Notes under the pieces: generated by a model
Databases searched by the model: none
Seen by the model: the letters and a program-made list of their open reading frames with translations, nothing else
What the model was told of the DNA's origin: nothing
Assembly (NCBI RefSeq): GCF_021290385.1
Contig: NZ_CP089928.1
Span: 496,001 to 560,000, forward strand
Source: Microbulbifer sp. YPW16
Lineage (GTDB): Bacteria; Pseudomonadota; Gammaproteobacteria; Pseudomonadales; Cellvibrionaceae
Direction of reading: 5' to 3'
DNA length: 64,000 nucleotides
Part shown: piece after piece, positions 36,372 to 46,845 of the stretch
Position numbering within the stretch: position 1 is the first letter of the stretch
Layout of the letters: every line of letters starts with the position of its first letter
Program-made: the position numbers and the translations under genes

Positions 36372-38549
36372 TCAACCCCGGCGTATTTCCCAGACATTAT
36401 GGATCTTCGGGTTGCGCTGGAAATCCCGGTCCAGCAGCTGGCTGGACAGTTCCCTCACCGCAAACTCTCCCGAGACACCCTCCCCCATCTTGAAACTGCG
36501 CAGGTTGTTGGAGAACAGCAGCGTCCCGGACGGTGCCAGCAGGGCCATGCACTGGCGAATCAGGGATTCATGGTCACGCTGGATATCGAGCACGCCACGC
36601 ATCCTGGCAGAATTCGAGAAACTCGGCGGATCCAGGAAAATCAGGTCGTACTCCCCGCGGCGATTTTGCTGTGCGGACTGCAACCATTGCAGGCAATCCG
36701 CCTCTACCAGCTGGTGGCGGTACGGATCCAGGCCATTGCGACGGAAGTTACGTGCCGCCCAGGCCTGGTAGGTTTTGGACATATCGACGCTGGTACTCTG
36801 CGCGCACCCGCCCAGGGCCGCCTGCACTGTGGCGGTGCCGGTATAGCAGAACAGGTTCAGCAGTTTCTTGCCTGAAGCCAGCGTTCTCAGGTGTTGCCGG
36901 ACCGGGCGGTGATCCAGGAATATCCCGGTATCGAGGTAATCCCAGAGATTAACCTCGAACTCGGCACCGTACTCCTCAACCCAGAAAGACCTGCCGGAGT
37001 CATCGCGACGCTGGTACTGGCTGCCACGGCCCTTGTGGCTGTGACGGCGTCGCTCCTTGATACTGATATTGCGTTGCGGGATGTCGAGCACCACTTCTAC
37101 CGCGCGCACCAGTTCCCGCAGGCGGGCCCGGGCCTTTTCCTCGGGTATCTGTGCCGGGGCGCGGTACTCCTGCACGTGGGCGAAGTCTTCTCCCTCCAGT
37201 GAGCGATAGAGGTCAATTGCCGCGGCGTACTCGGGCAAGTCCGCGTCGTAAAGGCGGTAGCAGCTGAGACCGCCCTTGCGGGCCCATTTACCGGTTGTCC
37301 GGAGGTTCTTGCTTAGCCGGTTGGCCACCATCTCTGCCTCTGCCGACAGGCGCGGGCCGCCAGTACCAGCCTGCCCGCCAGCCTCCGCAGCGGCACGGAT
37401 CTCGAACAGTAATAACTGGCTGGGGATACTGCCGTTGTAGAGTTTGTACTGCTTGTGGGAACGCAAGCCGGTAGCATGGCCAAGCTCTGGGTTCCCGGTA
37501 AAGATACCCACCAGCCAGCCCGGGAACTCTGCCTTGAGCTGGCGTCCCAGCTCGGCATAGGTCTCCCGCAGGGCCTCCTGCTCTCCCAGGCGCTCTCCGT
37601 AGGGAGGATTGGTTAACACCAGGCCCGGCTTGATCTCGCGATGGCTGGGCACCTTGAAGGCGGCGACCGGCCGGCAACTGACCCGGACCTGGCGCTCCAG
37701 GCCGGCCCGCGCAATATTGGCCTCAGCCGCGAACAGCACCTTGGCGTCGGCGTCATAGCCGCGGATCTCGGGAAGTTGCCGCTGCATGCCGTTCCGGCGG
37801 CGCTCCAGGGCCTCCTCCCGGAGGCGATTCCAGACATCACTCTGGTGGTTGAGCCAGCGCTCGAAACCAAAGCTCCCCCGCAACAGTCCCGGTGCAATAT
37901 CCGCGGCCATCATGGCACCTTCAATCAAAATCGTGCCCGAGCCACACATGGGGTCGAGCAAAGCCCCGCCGTTTGCCGCAATATCCGGCCAGCCACTGCG
38001 CAGCAGCAGGGCCGCCGCCAGGTTTTCCTTGAGCGGCGCGGCGCCGATATGTGTGCGGTAGCCGCGCCTGTGGAGACTATCCCCACTCAGGTCGAGGGCA
38101 ATATCGAGTGAATCCCGCTGCAGGCGCAGTGCAACTGTCAGGTCCGGTTGGTTCCGGTCTACCAACGGCCGCTCCCCGGTCTTCTGCCGAAGCCGGTCAA
38201 CCACGGCATCCTTGGCCTTCTGCGCGCCGAACTGGCTGTTGCGAATTTCGCGGTTGGTACCGGAGAACTGCAGCCAGAGCTTGCCGCTGGGATTGATATG
38301 CTCCTCCCAGGGCAGTGCCGCCACTGCACGGTACAGGTCATCGGCAGTGCGCACTGTGGTCCGGTCGAGACGCAGCAACACCCGGTTCGCCAGTCGGCTC
38401 CAGAGGCAACACCGGTATGCCAGCTCCAGGTCACCGGCAAAATGCACCGCAGCCGGCTGCTCCCGCAACTCCACCGCGCCCAGGGCCTGCAGTTCACTCG
38501 CAAGCAGGCCTTCGAGACCACGGGGGCAGGTTGCAGTCAGGGGGATCAT
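36372..38549 (-). CDS. rlmL: 23S rRNA m2G2445/m7G2069 methyltransferase RlmKL
   Basis: A bifunctional rRNA methyltransferase. A THUMP domain and the RlmL Rossmann domain (LLDPMCGSGTILIEGAM and TNPPYGERLG) form the first half. The RlmK domain (KLLNLFCYTGTATVQA and LIFLDPPSFSNS) forms the second. The start is taken as ATG 38549, giving 725 residues and MIPLTATCPRGLEGLLASEL, which aligns with the E. coli start. A TTG at 38621 in frame would add 24 residues without support. It is divergent from rmf, with rmf and pyrD beyond, an order also known in Pseudomonas. Confidence 0.95.
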   Translation of the reverse strand: MIPLTATCPRGLEGLLASELQALGAVELREQPAAVHFAGDLELAYRCCLWSRLANRVLLRLDRTTVRTADDLYRAVAALPWEEHINPSGKLWLQFSGTNREIRNSQFGAQKAKDAVVDRLRQKTGERPLVDRNQPDLTVALRLQRDSLDIALDLSGDSLHRRGYRTHIGAAPLKENLAAALLLRSGWPDIAANGGALLDPMCGSGTILIEGAMMAADIAPGLLRGSFGFERWLNHQSDVWNRLREEALERRRNGMQRQLPEIRGYDADAKVLFAAEANIARAGLERQVRVSCRPVAAFKVPSHREIKPGLVLTNPPYGERLGEQEALRETYAELGRQLKAEFPGWLVGIFTGNPELGHATGLRSHKQYKLYNGSIPSQLLLFEIRAAAEAGGQAGTGGPRLSAEAEMVANRLSKNLRTTGKWARKGGLSCYRLYDADLPEYAAAIDLYRSLEGEDFAHVQEYRAPAQIPEEKARARLRELVRAVEVVLDIPQRNISIKERRRHSHKGRGSQYQRRDDSGRSFWVEEYGAEFEVNLWDYLDTGIFLDHRPVRQHLRTLASGKKLLNLFCYTGTATVQAALGGCAQSTSVDMSKTYQAWAARNFRRNGLDPYRHQLVEADCLQWLQSAQQNRRGEYDLIFLDPPSFSNSARMRGVLDIQRDHESLIRQCMALLAPSGTLLFSNNLRSFKMGEGVSGEFAVRELSSQLLDRDFQRNPKIHNVWEIRRG

Positions 38550-39193
38550 ATCTTTTGGCAAAACTTCTCTTCCACGCTCTATTTGCTGTTCAGAAACGGC
38601 TATAGCGGTTTCTTCTATCAATCAGGTTTTTGAGACCCAAGCGATCATTCACACAAAGGCAACATTCTGCTCTACTGGAAATCCAGATAAAACAAACGCC
38701 GGAACACAATTACCGGCAATCGCCAGAGTCAGGGCGGGAACCTGTGCAGCTCCCGGCAAACTGTTCCAGAGACCGGCTCCTGCGACCCACTTATTGCGCC
38801 CAGCGGCTGTTCCACAGCACAAAGCCAGAATGTGAAATTCAACGCCTCAGGCTGACCGGTCACCAATAAACGGTCCCGTACATACTATTTCCGGGGGCCA
38901 TGAATGCTTAAAAATATACTTGATGCTGTCTTACCCGACAGGCTTACAGGCAACACTTGCCAATGACAGTCGCCTGTTTGCGTCCCGCGCTTCCAACCCG
39001 GGGAGAATGCTTGGATTCCCCGGTGGCCACAGTAATCTAGAAACAGCAATACAGAACTAACCACCAGGCGGCAACCCGGCCATAACTTTCACTAAGCTTA
39101 GGGATAAAGGACCATAAAAAGTACGCAAAGACCATCTGCGGGCCAGAAGGTCCGTAACAACCAGCCCAAACTGACCGAGAGGTGCTGTATACG
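38550..39193. other. Gene-free region upstream of rmf
   Basis: 644 bp, less GC-rich than its surroundings, without a credible gene on either strand. Short frames lack ribosome sites and protein-like composition. It presumably carries the rlmKL and rmf promoters and the rmf leader. AT-rich tracts near 38905-38930 are possible promoter sites, but I cannot assign a definite pair of elements. Confidence 0.5.
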
Positions 39194-39445
39194 ATGAAAC
39201 GCCAAAAACGTAACCAGTCCAGCAGAGCCTTTTGCAAGGGATACCTTGCCGCCACCCAGAGAAGACCCATGGACAGCTGTCCCTACATGAGCGGATACCT
39301 TCACCAGGAATGGGTAAATGGATGGCGCGACGGCCGCCAGGATTACTGGAACGGATTTGGGGACTCCACGAAGGCCCAGAAACTAGAAACCTACCGCACC
39401 GTAAGTACCAATATCCACCATCCCAACGGGTGGAGCACCGTCTGA
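39194..39445 (+). CDS. rmf: Ribosome modulation factor with extended C-terminus
   Basis: RMF binds the 30S subunit in slow growth and drives formation of 100S ribosome dimers. The start MKRQKRNQSSRAFCKGYLA and the core CPYMSGYLHQEWVNGWRDGR match the family. The protein is 83 residues against 55 in E. coli; the last ~30 residues (YWNGFGDSTKAQKLETYRTV and onwards) are an extension. The ATG 39194 follows GAGAGGTG. A strong hairpin follows the stop. Confidence 0.93.
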   Translation: MKRQKRNQSSRAFCKGYLAATQRRPMDSCPYMSGYLHQEWVNGWRDGRQDYWNGFGDSTKAQKLETYRTVSTNIHHPNGWSTV

Positions 39446-39455
39446 ATAAAGGCAG

Positions 39456-39487
39456 GCGCCCGGTGGCTGGGATCAGCCTCCGGGCGC
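39456..39487. terminator. Convergent rmf/pyrD hairpin terminator
   Basis: GCGCCCGGTGGCTG (39456-39469) and CAGCCTCCGGGCGC (39474-39487) form a 14-position stem with one mismatch and a GGAT loop. It sits between the convergent rmf and pyrD stops and can serve both. There is no long U-tract. Confidence 0.65.
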
Positions 39488-39545
39488 GTTCCGGCCCGAT
39501 TTATACCATCCCCCGACGCCCACCAGGGAACCCGACTCCAGGGTC

Positions 39546-40625
39546 CTAGCGATTCTCACCTTCCGCCTGGGGCTGGGCGGCACGCTTTTCATCGATACCA
39601 CCCTGGCGACGCAGCAGCGCAATCGCCTCGACCGCCTCGCGAATGACCGCCGGCCCGCGATAAATGAAGCCCGTGTAGATCTGTACCGCGGTGGCACCCG
39701 CGCGGACCTTCTCCACCGCACTCTCGCCATCAAAGATACCGCCGACACCAATAATCGGCAGGGCTCCCTGTAGCTCGCCGGACAGGATCCGGATTACATT
39801 GGTCGACCGTTCCGCCAGCGGCCGACCACTCAGGCCGCCCTCTTCCTGGCCATGGGGTAAATCACTGACGGCTGACTTGTCGACAGTCGTGTTTGTGGCT
39901 ATCACCCCATCGATCTCGTACTTGCGCAGTGCGGCGGCCACTTCGGCAATCGCCTCCTCCTCCATGTCGGGGGCAATTTTCACTGCCAGGGGGACATAGC
40001 GATCGCCATCCTGTGCCAGCTGCGCCTGCTTGGTCTTCAGCGCATCCAGCAGGCTATTGAGGCTTTCCCCGAACTGCAGGTCCCGCAGCCCCTTGGTGTT
40101 GGGGGATGAGACATTGGCGGTGATGTAGTCCGCGTACGGATAGACTTTCTCCATGCAGTGGCAGTAGTCGTCCGCTGCCCGCTCAACCGGGGTATCGAAG
40201 TTCTTGCCTACATTGATGCCCAGCACCCCGCCGTAGCGACGGCGACGCACGCGCTCCACCAGGTAATCCACGCCCTCGTTATTGAACCCCATCCGGTTGA
40301 TGATCGCCTCGGCCTCTTCCAGGCGGAAGATCCGTGGCGAGGGGTTGCCGGGCTGTGGCCGCGGCGTCACTGTGCCGACCTCGACGAAGCCAAAACCCAG
40401 GGCGCCCAGCCCATTGAATGCCTGCGCATTCTTGTCGAGGCCTGCAGCCAGGCCTACCGGATTGGGCAGGGTCAGCCCCATGACCTCCACCGGGTCGTCG
40501 GCCGGCGGGTCAGCAAACAGTGACAGTAGTCCCAGCCGCTCCGCGGCCCCGATACCATCCATGGAAATATGGTGCGCCCGCTCCGGATCGAGGGCGAACA
40601 GGGCCTTGCGTAGATACGAATACAT
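39546..40625 (-). CDS. pyrD: Dihydroorotate dehydrogenase (quinone), class 2
   Basis: PyrD oxidises dihydroorotate to orotate in pyrimidine synthesis and passes electrons to quinone at the inner membrane. The 359-residue protein begins [19 protein letters not shown], the membrane-associating N-terminal helices of class 2. Other motifs are [21 protein letters not shown] and [14 protein letters not shown] with the catalytic serine. FMN-binding residues lie in [10 protein letters not shown] and [11 protein letters not shown]. It is transcribed apart from gdhB, 36 bp downstream of it. Confidence 0.97.
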   Translation of the reverse strand: MYSYLRKALFALDPERAHHISMDGIGAAERLGLLSLFADPPADDPVEVMGLTLPNPVGLAAGLDKNAQAFNGLGALGFGFVEVGTVTPRPQPGNPSPRIFRLEEAEAIINRMGFNNEGVDYLVERVRRRRYGGVLGINVGKNFDTPVERAADDYCHCMEKVYPYADYITANVSSPNTKGLRDLQFGESLNSLLDALKTKQAQLAQDGDRYVPLAVKIAPDMEEEAIAEVAAALRKYEIDGVIATNTTVDKSAVSDLPHGQEEGGLSGRPLAERSTNVIRILSGELQGALPIIGVGGIFDGESAVEKVRAGATAVQIYTGFIYRGPAVIREAVEAIALLRRQGGIDEKRAAQPQAEGENR

Positions 40626-40661
40626 GCTCTCTCGTTACCTGAATGTCTTACCGTGTATCAC

Positions 40662-43600
40662 TTATCCAGCCGGGATCTCGTCCGGATCCGTAAGGCTTTC
40701 CTGGTCGGCGGTGGCATTGGCCAGGTACATCAACTCCCGCAGGGCCACCGTGAACATCGCGAAATCCGTGCTCGGTGCTGCCCGCAGCTCGGCCAGGATG
40801 CCATTCCAGCGCTGGATTGCGGGCGCCATGATAGCCTTCCAGCGGTCCATCGCGCCATCCACATCGAGATCGCTCTCCGCCGCCAGGCGCAGGATGTTCA
40901 CCGCCAGGCTGCTCAGCTGGTTGTCCAGGTCATCCATGCTGGTCTCGCGCGCCTGTGCATGCCAGAAGCTCTCCACCGGAAGGTCGATGATCTGGCCGCC
41001 GAACCAGGGCAGGTCCAGTGCGTCGGCCAGCTGGAAGTAGATCCGCGCCACCTCTTCCACCGGGCGGTTGCTGACCCGCGCCGACTCGGAGATACCCAGG
41101 GCGGAGTACAGGTAGGTGGGGGAAGCCGCAAGCAGTGCGACACCCTCCGGGATACCGCCAGCCAGCAGTTCCTCGTACTTCTCCTCCCACAACTGCCTGG
41201 GACGGCCGCTCAGGACCTCCGGCAGGGCCTTGATCACCCGCTGTACCGAATCCCGGTACGGCATCTGCCCATCAGTAGCATCCAGGTCACTGCGGCGATT
41301 GCGGATAAACCAGCGCGCGGCACGGCGCACGCGGCCGATCATCGAGTTCAGCAATTCCAGCTGCAGGTCTGCCGACACCTGGTAATCCAGCGCCGCGATA
41401 GCCTCCTGGAAGTCGTCCATGAGGTAGACGTCACGGGCACTGATGTAAGCGGCGGCGATGCTATCGATATCCGCTCCGGTTGCACCACTGATGCGGTGGT
41501 AGAAAGTGATCCCCATATTGTTGACCATCTCATTGGCCACCTGGGTCGCCACTATCTGGCGGCGCAGGGGATGGTCGTAAACCATCTCCCGGTAGCGCGC
41601 CACCAGCTCCTCGGGGAACGCCGATTCCACGGCTTCCAGCACCCGCGGGTTCTCGATGATCGCCGCCTCCAGCAGCTCTTCCTTGAGCTTCACCTTGACG
41701 TAGGAGATCAGTACCGACAGCTCGGGACGCGTCAGGTACTGCCCCTTGTTCTGGCGCTCGTTGATCTGCTCGTTGTCCGGGATAAACTCCAGTGCGCGGC
41801 GCAGGCGGCCCTCACTCTCCAGGGCGTTGATGGTGCGGCGATACTCGTCGAGGCGCTCCGGCACCTGCCGCTCGGCAACACTGAGGGCCTGGGTCTGCTC
41901 GTAGTTGTTGTGCAGCACCAGCTCCGACACCGACTCGGTCATTTCCTCCAGCATCTGGTTGCGCTGCTTGCCGGTGAGATCGCCATTGGCCACCACCTTG
42001 TCGAGGAGAATCTTGATATTCACCTCGTGGTCCGAACAGTCCACGCCGCCGGCATTGTCGATGAAGTCGGTATTACAACGGCCACCTTTCAGGGCGAACT
42101 CAATCCGGCCACGCTGGGTCATGCCCAGGTTCCCGCCCTCGCCAAACACGCGTGCACGGAGTTCATGGCCGTCCACGCGCAGGTTGTCGTTGGCCTTGTC
42201 GCCCACCTGCGGGTGTGATTCCGTCGAGCCCTTGACGTAGGTGCCAATGCCACCGTTCCAGATCAGGTCCACCGGGGCCTTCAGCATCGCGTTGATCAGC
42301 TCGTTCGGGTTGAGCTTGTCCGCCTCGATCGCAAAGGCCTCTTTCATTTCCGGTGTAATCGCGATCGACTTTGCACTCCGGTCAAAAATACCGCCGCCCT
42401 TTGAGATCAGCGAAGTATCGTAATCCGTCCAGCTGGACCGGGGCATATCAAACAGCCGCTTGCGTTCGGCAAAGCTGGTGGCGGCATCCGGGTTGGGGTC
42501 AACGAAAATATGCAGGTGGTTGAACGCGCCTTTCAGGCAGATGTGTTCGGACAGCAGCATGCCATTGCCAAAGACATCCCCCCCCATATCGCCAATGCCG
42601 ATTACCGAGAAGTCCTCTTCCTGGACATTCACGCCCATCTCGCGGAAATGGCGCTGTACTGAGACCCAGGCGCCGCGGGCGGTGATCCCCATCTTCTTGT
42701 GGTCATAGCCCTGGCTGCCTCCGGATGCGAATGCATCACCCAGCCAGAAGTCGTATTCCGCGGCAATGCCGTTGGCGATATCGGAGAAGCTCGCGGTGCC
42801 CTTGTCCGCCGCCACAACCAGGTAGGGGTCGTCCGCATCCCGGCGTACCACCTGCTCGGGGGGCAGCACCTCGCCCTCCTTGAGGTTGTCGGTAATATCC
42901 AGCAGGCCGCGAATAAATGTCTTGTAGCAATTGATTCCCGCCTCGAGCATGGCTTCGCGACCACCATCCGACGGTGGGCGGCGCACCACAAAGCCGCCCT
43001 TGGCGCCACTGGGCACAATCACCGCATTCTTCACATTCTGGGCTTTCACCAGGCCCAGGACCTCGGTACGGAAATCCTCCAGCCGGTCGGACCAGCGCAG
43101 CCCGCCGCGGGCCACCTTGCCGCCCCGCAGGTGGACGCCCTCGACCTGGGGCGAGTAGACGAAAATCTCGAACTCCGGCCGCGGCTCCGGCAGGCCCGGG
43201 ATATTGCGCGGGCTGAACTTGATGGAGATGTAATCCTTGGGTTTGTCGTCCTCGGCCGGCTGGAAGAAGTTGGTGCGCAGGGTGGCAAGGATCAGGTCCA
43301 GGTAGCGACGCAGTACCTGGTCCTCGTTCAGGTTGTCCACCTTGTCGAGGCCATCGTGGATCTTCTTGACCAGGCGCTCTACCCGCGTCTGGTCCTGCTT
43401 GTTGCTGCTGCCCACCCGCGGATCGAACATGGCCCGGAACAGGGCTACCAGGTTACGGGTAATCTCCACATGATTGGCGAGCGTCGCCGCGATATAGGGC
43501 TGGCTGCCGCTGAACTTGGTCTGCTTCAGGTAACGGGCGTAGGCACGCAGCATGGTGACCTCGCGCCAGTTCAGGCGCGCCGCCAGCACCAGCCGGTTGA

Positions 43601-45566
43601 ACCCGTCACTCTCGGCAACACCATTCCAGATGGCCGCGAAGGCATCCTGGAACAGGTTGCGGGATGCCTGGGCATCGATGCGGGTCGGCAGGCCGAACTC
43701 CAGGTGGAACTCGTGCATCCATACATCGCTGACGCCTTTCGGCCGGATGGTATAGGGGAACTCGCCCATCACCCGCAGGCCCAGGTGCTCGAGCACCGGA
43801 ATTACATCCGAAAGTGGCAGGTTGCCGCCCCAGTTGAACACTTTGAAACGCAGGCTGCCCGGGGCAGCGCCCACCGGCTGGTAAAAGCTCATCGCGACGC
43901 GGTTGTGGGGGTTCAGCTCCGCCATTGAGGAGATATCCTGCACCGCGATACGAGGCTCGAAGTCCTCGCGGTAGCCGGCCGGGAAGGCGCGACCGTAGAC
44001 ACCGTAGAGTCGGTTGCCCTCTTCCTCGCCGTGACTCTCAACCAGGGACTTATGGAAAACGTCTTCCCAGGAACGGGTTATATCCACGATCTGCGCCTCC
44101 AGTCGCGCCTCGTCAATCTCCAGGGTCTCGGCCGGGTCGACCCGGAATACGAAATGCACCCTTGCAAGAATGGATTCAGAAAAATAAGTGGTAAATTCGG
44201 ATTCACGGGCATCGATCGCCTTGGCGATATGCGCGCAGATCTCCTCGCGGACATCACTATTGAATTGTTCCCGCGGTACATAAACGGTTGCGGTAACAAA
44301 CTTGCCAAAAGGATCGCGACGCATGAACAGCCGGATGTGGGCCCGCTCGTTCATGCTCAGCACGCCCATCACCGTATCGAACAATCCCTGCGTACTGCTC
44401 TGGAACAACTCATCCCGCGGAAAGGTATCCAGTATGCGGCGCAGCGCCTTGCCGTCGTGGCTGTGCGGGGAAAGACCGCTGGATTCCATGATCGAGGCGA
44501 TCTTGCGGCGAATAATCGGGATCTTGACCGGGCTCTCGGTATAAACCGGCGAAGTATAGAGCCCCATGATCGCGGACTCGCCAATCACTTCACCTTCGGC
44601 ATCGTAGCGCTTGATGGTCACATAATCGGAATAGGCGGCGCGATGAACCCGTGATTTCACCGAGGACTTGGCGAACGTCAGGTAGTTGGGCCCCTGGTAA
44701 AAACGCTGCTTGCCTTCGTTAAAGGCAGCTTCCGGGGTGGGTTCTGCTGACTCTTCTAGCTTCTTGAAAATCCCCAGCCGGCGGTTCTCGACCTCACACA
44801 GGACCTTGCGATCCCCCTGCTGGGTAAATTCGTACTCGCGGTAACCGAGGAAGGTGAAGTTGCCATCGCGCATCCACTGCAGGAACGCACAGGCCTCCTG
44901 CAGGTTGGCGTCGTCCTCGGCCACGCCGTTATGCAGCTGGTCCTCCATGGCGCTGCAGGTATCCAGCATCGGCACATAGTCATCAACAACCAGCTCGACA
45001 TCACCCAGCACGTCTTCCAGGGCCGATGACAGGTCGGCGTGGCGGCCGGCGGAGGTGTCCAGGTTGATTTCCACGTAGACCAGCGCCTCGGAAGTGGCGC
45101 CGACGGGCACGTCGTCATCGGGCTTGAGGCGGGGCAGCAGTTTCTTCAGCTTGCCCTTGGCGGTGCGCTCCAGATGCAGCACCGTACTCTTGATAGAGTG
45201 GATAACCGTATCGCGGCGGTTGATTTCGATACGGACGGAGTCCACCAGGAACGGCATATCCCGCTGCAGGACGCCCACCACCGTGTGGGAGCATTCCCAT
45301 CCGTCATCCTCGAGGCGGGGATTGAAAACCCGCACCTTCGGTTTGCCCGGGGTCCGCTGCTGGATAAAGTCCCACCAGGTGTAAATACAACCGTAGACAT
45401 CGGCCATACGCCGGCCGGCAAGGTCCTCGAGCGGGTACTGGTGCAGGAACTGCTCGGCAAATGCCACCACCGGTTCCGCCTTGTCACCCAGCTTCTCGCG
45501 GATTAATACGCTGACCTGTTCAACCAGCTCCTCGCGGCTATCGGTGATCACCGTGGCCATATTCAC
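40662..45566 (-). CDS. gdhB: NAD-specific glutamate dehydrogenase, large (180-kDa) type
   Basis: A 1634-residue enzyme that oxidatively deaminates glutamate to 2-oxoglutarate for amino-acid catabolism. It has the long N-terminal ACT-like/regulatory region typical of this class, a central catalytic dehydrogenase domain (RGGLRWSDR, PSGAKGGFV with the active lysine, GGDVFGNGM and GGIGTYVK) and a long C-terminal helical domain. In pseudomonads the homologue is allosterically activated by arginine or aspartate. The start is GTG 45566 (GGAGG six bases away) or ATG 45560. The large antisense open frames here are codon-bias shadows. Confidence 0.96.
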   Translation of the reverse strand: MNMATVITDSREELVEQVSVLIREKLGDKAEPVVAFAEQFLHQYPLEDLAGRRMADVYGCIYTWWDFIQQRTPGKPKVRVFNPRLEDDGWECSHTVVGVLQRDMPFLVDSVRIEINRRDTVIHSIKSTVLHLERTAKGKLKKLLPRLKPDDDVPVGATSEALVYVEINLDTSAGRHADLSSALEDVLGDVELVVDDYVPMLDTCSAMEDQLHNGVAEDDANLQEACAFLQWMRDGNFTFLGYREYEFTQQGDRKVLCEVENRRLGIFKKLEESAEPTPEAAFNEGKQRFYQGPNYLTFAKSSVKSRVHRAAYSDYVTIKRYDAEGEVIGESAIMGLYTSPVYTESPVKIPIIRRKIASIMESSGLSPHSHDGKALRRILDTFPRDELFQSSTQGLFDTVMGVLSMNERAHIRLFMRRDPFGKFVTATVYVPREQFNSDVREEICAHIAKAIDARESEFTTYFSESILARVHFVFRVDPAETLEIDEARLEAQIVDITRSWEDVFHKSLVESHGEEEGNRLYGVYGRAFPAGYREDFEPRIAVQDISSMAELNPHNRVAMSFYQPVGAAPGSLRFKVFNWGGNLPLSDVIPVLEHLGLRVMGEFPYTIRPKGVSDVWMHEFHLEFGLPTRIDAQASRNLFQDAFAAIWNGVAESDGFNRLVLAARLNWREVTMLRAYARYLKQTKFSGSQPYIAATLANHVEITRNLVALFRAMFDPRVGSSNKQDQTRVERLVKKIHDGLDKVDNLNEDQVLRRYLDLILATLRTNFFQPAEDDKPKDYISIKFSPRNIPGLPEPRPEFEIFVYSPQVEGVHLRGGKVARGGLRWSDRLEDFRTEVLGLVKAQNVKNAVIVPSGAKGGFVVRRPPSDGGREAMLEAGINCYKTFIRGLLDITDNLKEGEVLPPEQVVRRDADDPYLVVAADKGTASFSDIANGIAAEYDFWLGDAFASGGSQGYDHKKMGITARGAWVSVQRHFREMGVNVQEEDFSVIGIGDMGGDVFGNGMLLSEHICLKGAFNHLHIFVDPNPDAATSFAERKRLFDMPRSSWTDYDTSLISKGGGIFDRSAKSIAITPEMKEAFAIEADKLNPNELINAMLKAPVDLIWNGGIGTYVKGSTESHPQVGDKANDNLRVDGHELRARVFGEGGNLGMTQRGRIEFALKGGRCNTDFIDNAGGVDCSDHEVNIKILLDKVVANGDLTGKQRNQMLEEMTESVSELVLHNNYEQTQALSVAERQVPERLDEYRRTINALESEGRLRRALEFIPDNEQINERQNKGQYLTRPELSVLISYVKVKLKEELLEAAIIENPRVLEAVESAFPEELVARYREMVYDHPLRRQIVATQVANEMVNNMGITFYHRISGATGADIDSIAAAYISARDVYLMDDFQEAIAALDYQVSADLQLELLNSMIGRVRRAARWFIRNRRSDLDATDGQMPYRDSVQRVIKALPEVLSGRPRQLWEEKYEELLAGGIPEGVALLAASPTYLYSALGISESARVSNRPVEEVARIYFQLADALDLPWFGGQIIDLPVESFWHAQARETSMDDLDNQLSSLAVNILRLAAESDLDVDGAMDRWKAIMAPAIQRWNGILAELRAAPSTDFAMFTVALRELMYLANATADQESLTDPDEIPAG

Positions 45567-45870
45567 ACAAAACCTCCAAAGTTCACTCAGTGGCGCCGGC
45601 AGGAATGGTTGGCCGGCTTATCCTTATAGTCTTCGCAGCTTGTGGCCGCGCATCATCATCGCCTTGGCCGCCCGCCAGCTGGTATGGGCCTGGCTGGGCG
45701 GCGAACTTTTGAGCAGACCGGCAGCCTAATGCAACCGGCGGTTGCCTCTCCGCTGTGTGCCGCTAGAATCAACGGAATCACGTCTCCGGTCGCGGGCGAC
45801 TATATATAAAAGATGATAGATAGCCGCCCGCGGGAAAGGGAGCAGGACCATCCTCGACAGAAGAGACATT
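45567..45870. other. Divergent region between gdhB and moxR
   Basis: 304 bp with no supportable gene. TATATATA at 45801-45808, about 65 bp before moxR, is the most promoter-like sequence; no clear -35 goes with it. Confidence 0.4.
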
Positions 45871-46845
45871 ATGGAATCGACGACGCAAGATATCAGGGAT
45901 CGCGTTAGGGCCCTGGGCGAATGGCTGGAACAGCAGATCATCGGCCAGGAAACACTGGTCAACCGCATACTCATCGCCCTGCTGGCGGATGGCCACCTGC
46001 TGGTGGAAGGTGCGCCGGGCCTGGCGAAAACCAAGGCAATCAAGACGCTCGGCGATGCTATTGAGGGAGATTTTCATCGCGTCCAATTTACGCCGGACCT
46101 GCTGCCGGCGGATATTACCGGCACCGATATCTACCGACCGGAAACCGGAGAGTTCCATTTTCAACCAGGGCCAGTGTTCCACAACCTGGTGCTGGCGGAT
46201 GAGATCAACCGCGCGCCGGCGAAAGTCCAGTCCGCCCTGCTCGAGGCCATGGCCGAGCGCCAGATCAGTGTCGGCCGCAAAACGTATCCGCTGCCCCAGC
46301 TGTTCCTGGTGATGGCCACACAAAACCCTATCGAACAAGAGGGTACCTATCCGCTGCCTGAGGCACAATTGGACAGGTTCCTAATGCAGGTGAATCTTGC
46401 CTATCCCGATGCTGGCGCGGAAGCAAAAATATTGCGACTGGCCAGATCCGAGGCCAGTATTGGCGAAAATCGCCCTACCGCCGTGGTCAGCCAGGAAGAG
46501 GTTTTCCGCGCCCGCAACCAGGTGCTCGAATTGCAGATGGTGGAGGCCGTCGAGACCTATATTGTCCAGCTCGTCATCGCCACCCGCGAGCCGGCGAAGT
46601 ATGACAGCGAGCTCGCCAGCTGGCTAGATTTCGGTGCCAGCCCCCGGGCCACGATTGCCCTGGACCGCTGCTCCCGCGCGCGCGCCTGGCTCGCCGGCCG
46701 CGACTTCGTCACCCCGGACGATGTGATGGAAGTCGCGCCCGATATCCTGCGCCATCGCCTGTTACTGAGCTTTGAGGCCGAGGCTGCCGGCATAACCGCG
46801 GACCAGGTGATCCAGCGGCTGCTGCAACTGGTGCCGGCAATCTGA
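45871..46845 (+). CDS. MoxR-family AAA+ ATPase
   Basis: A 324-residue AAA+ chaperone-like ATPase. Walker A is GAPGLAKT, Walker B LVLADEINRAP and sensor 1 ATQNPIEQEGTYPLPEAQLD (family signature). It starts an operon of DUF58, DUF4381, BatA, BatB-type and BatD genes, the widespread MoxR-Bat arrangement linked to envelope or oxidative stress tolerance and maturation of periplasmic proteins. The stop overlaps the next ATG by one base. Confidence 0.95.
   Translation: MESTTQDIRDRVRALGEWLEQQIIGQETLVNRILIALLADGHLLVEGAPGLAKTKAIKTLGDAIEGDFHRVQFTPDLLPADITGTDIYRPETGEFHFQPGPVFHNLVLADEINRAPAKVQSALLEAMAERQISVGRKTYPLPQLFLVMATQNPIEQEGTYPLPEAQLDRFLMQVNLAYPDAGAEAKILRLARSEASIGENRPTAVVSQEEVFRARNQVLELQMVEAVETYIVQLVIATREPAKYDSELASWLDFGASPRATIALDRCSRARAWLAGRDFVTPDDVMEVAPDILRHRLLLSFEAEAAGITADQVIQRLLQLVPAI

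Noticed and set aside
38630-38869. 79-codon plus-strand frame upstream of rmf
   Set aside because: No ribosome site and no protein-like hydrophobic pattern; looks like random intergenic sequence.
40653-42218. 521-codon plus-strand frame opposite the glutamate dehydrogenase, and 42699-43928
   Set aside because: Antisense shadows of a highly expressed GC-rich gene; no recognisable domain or start signal.
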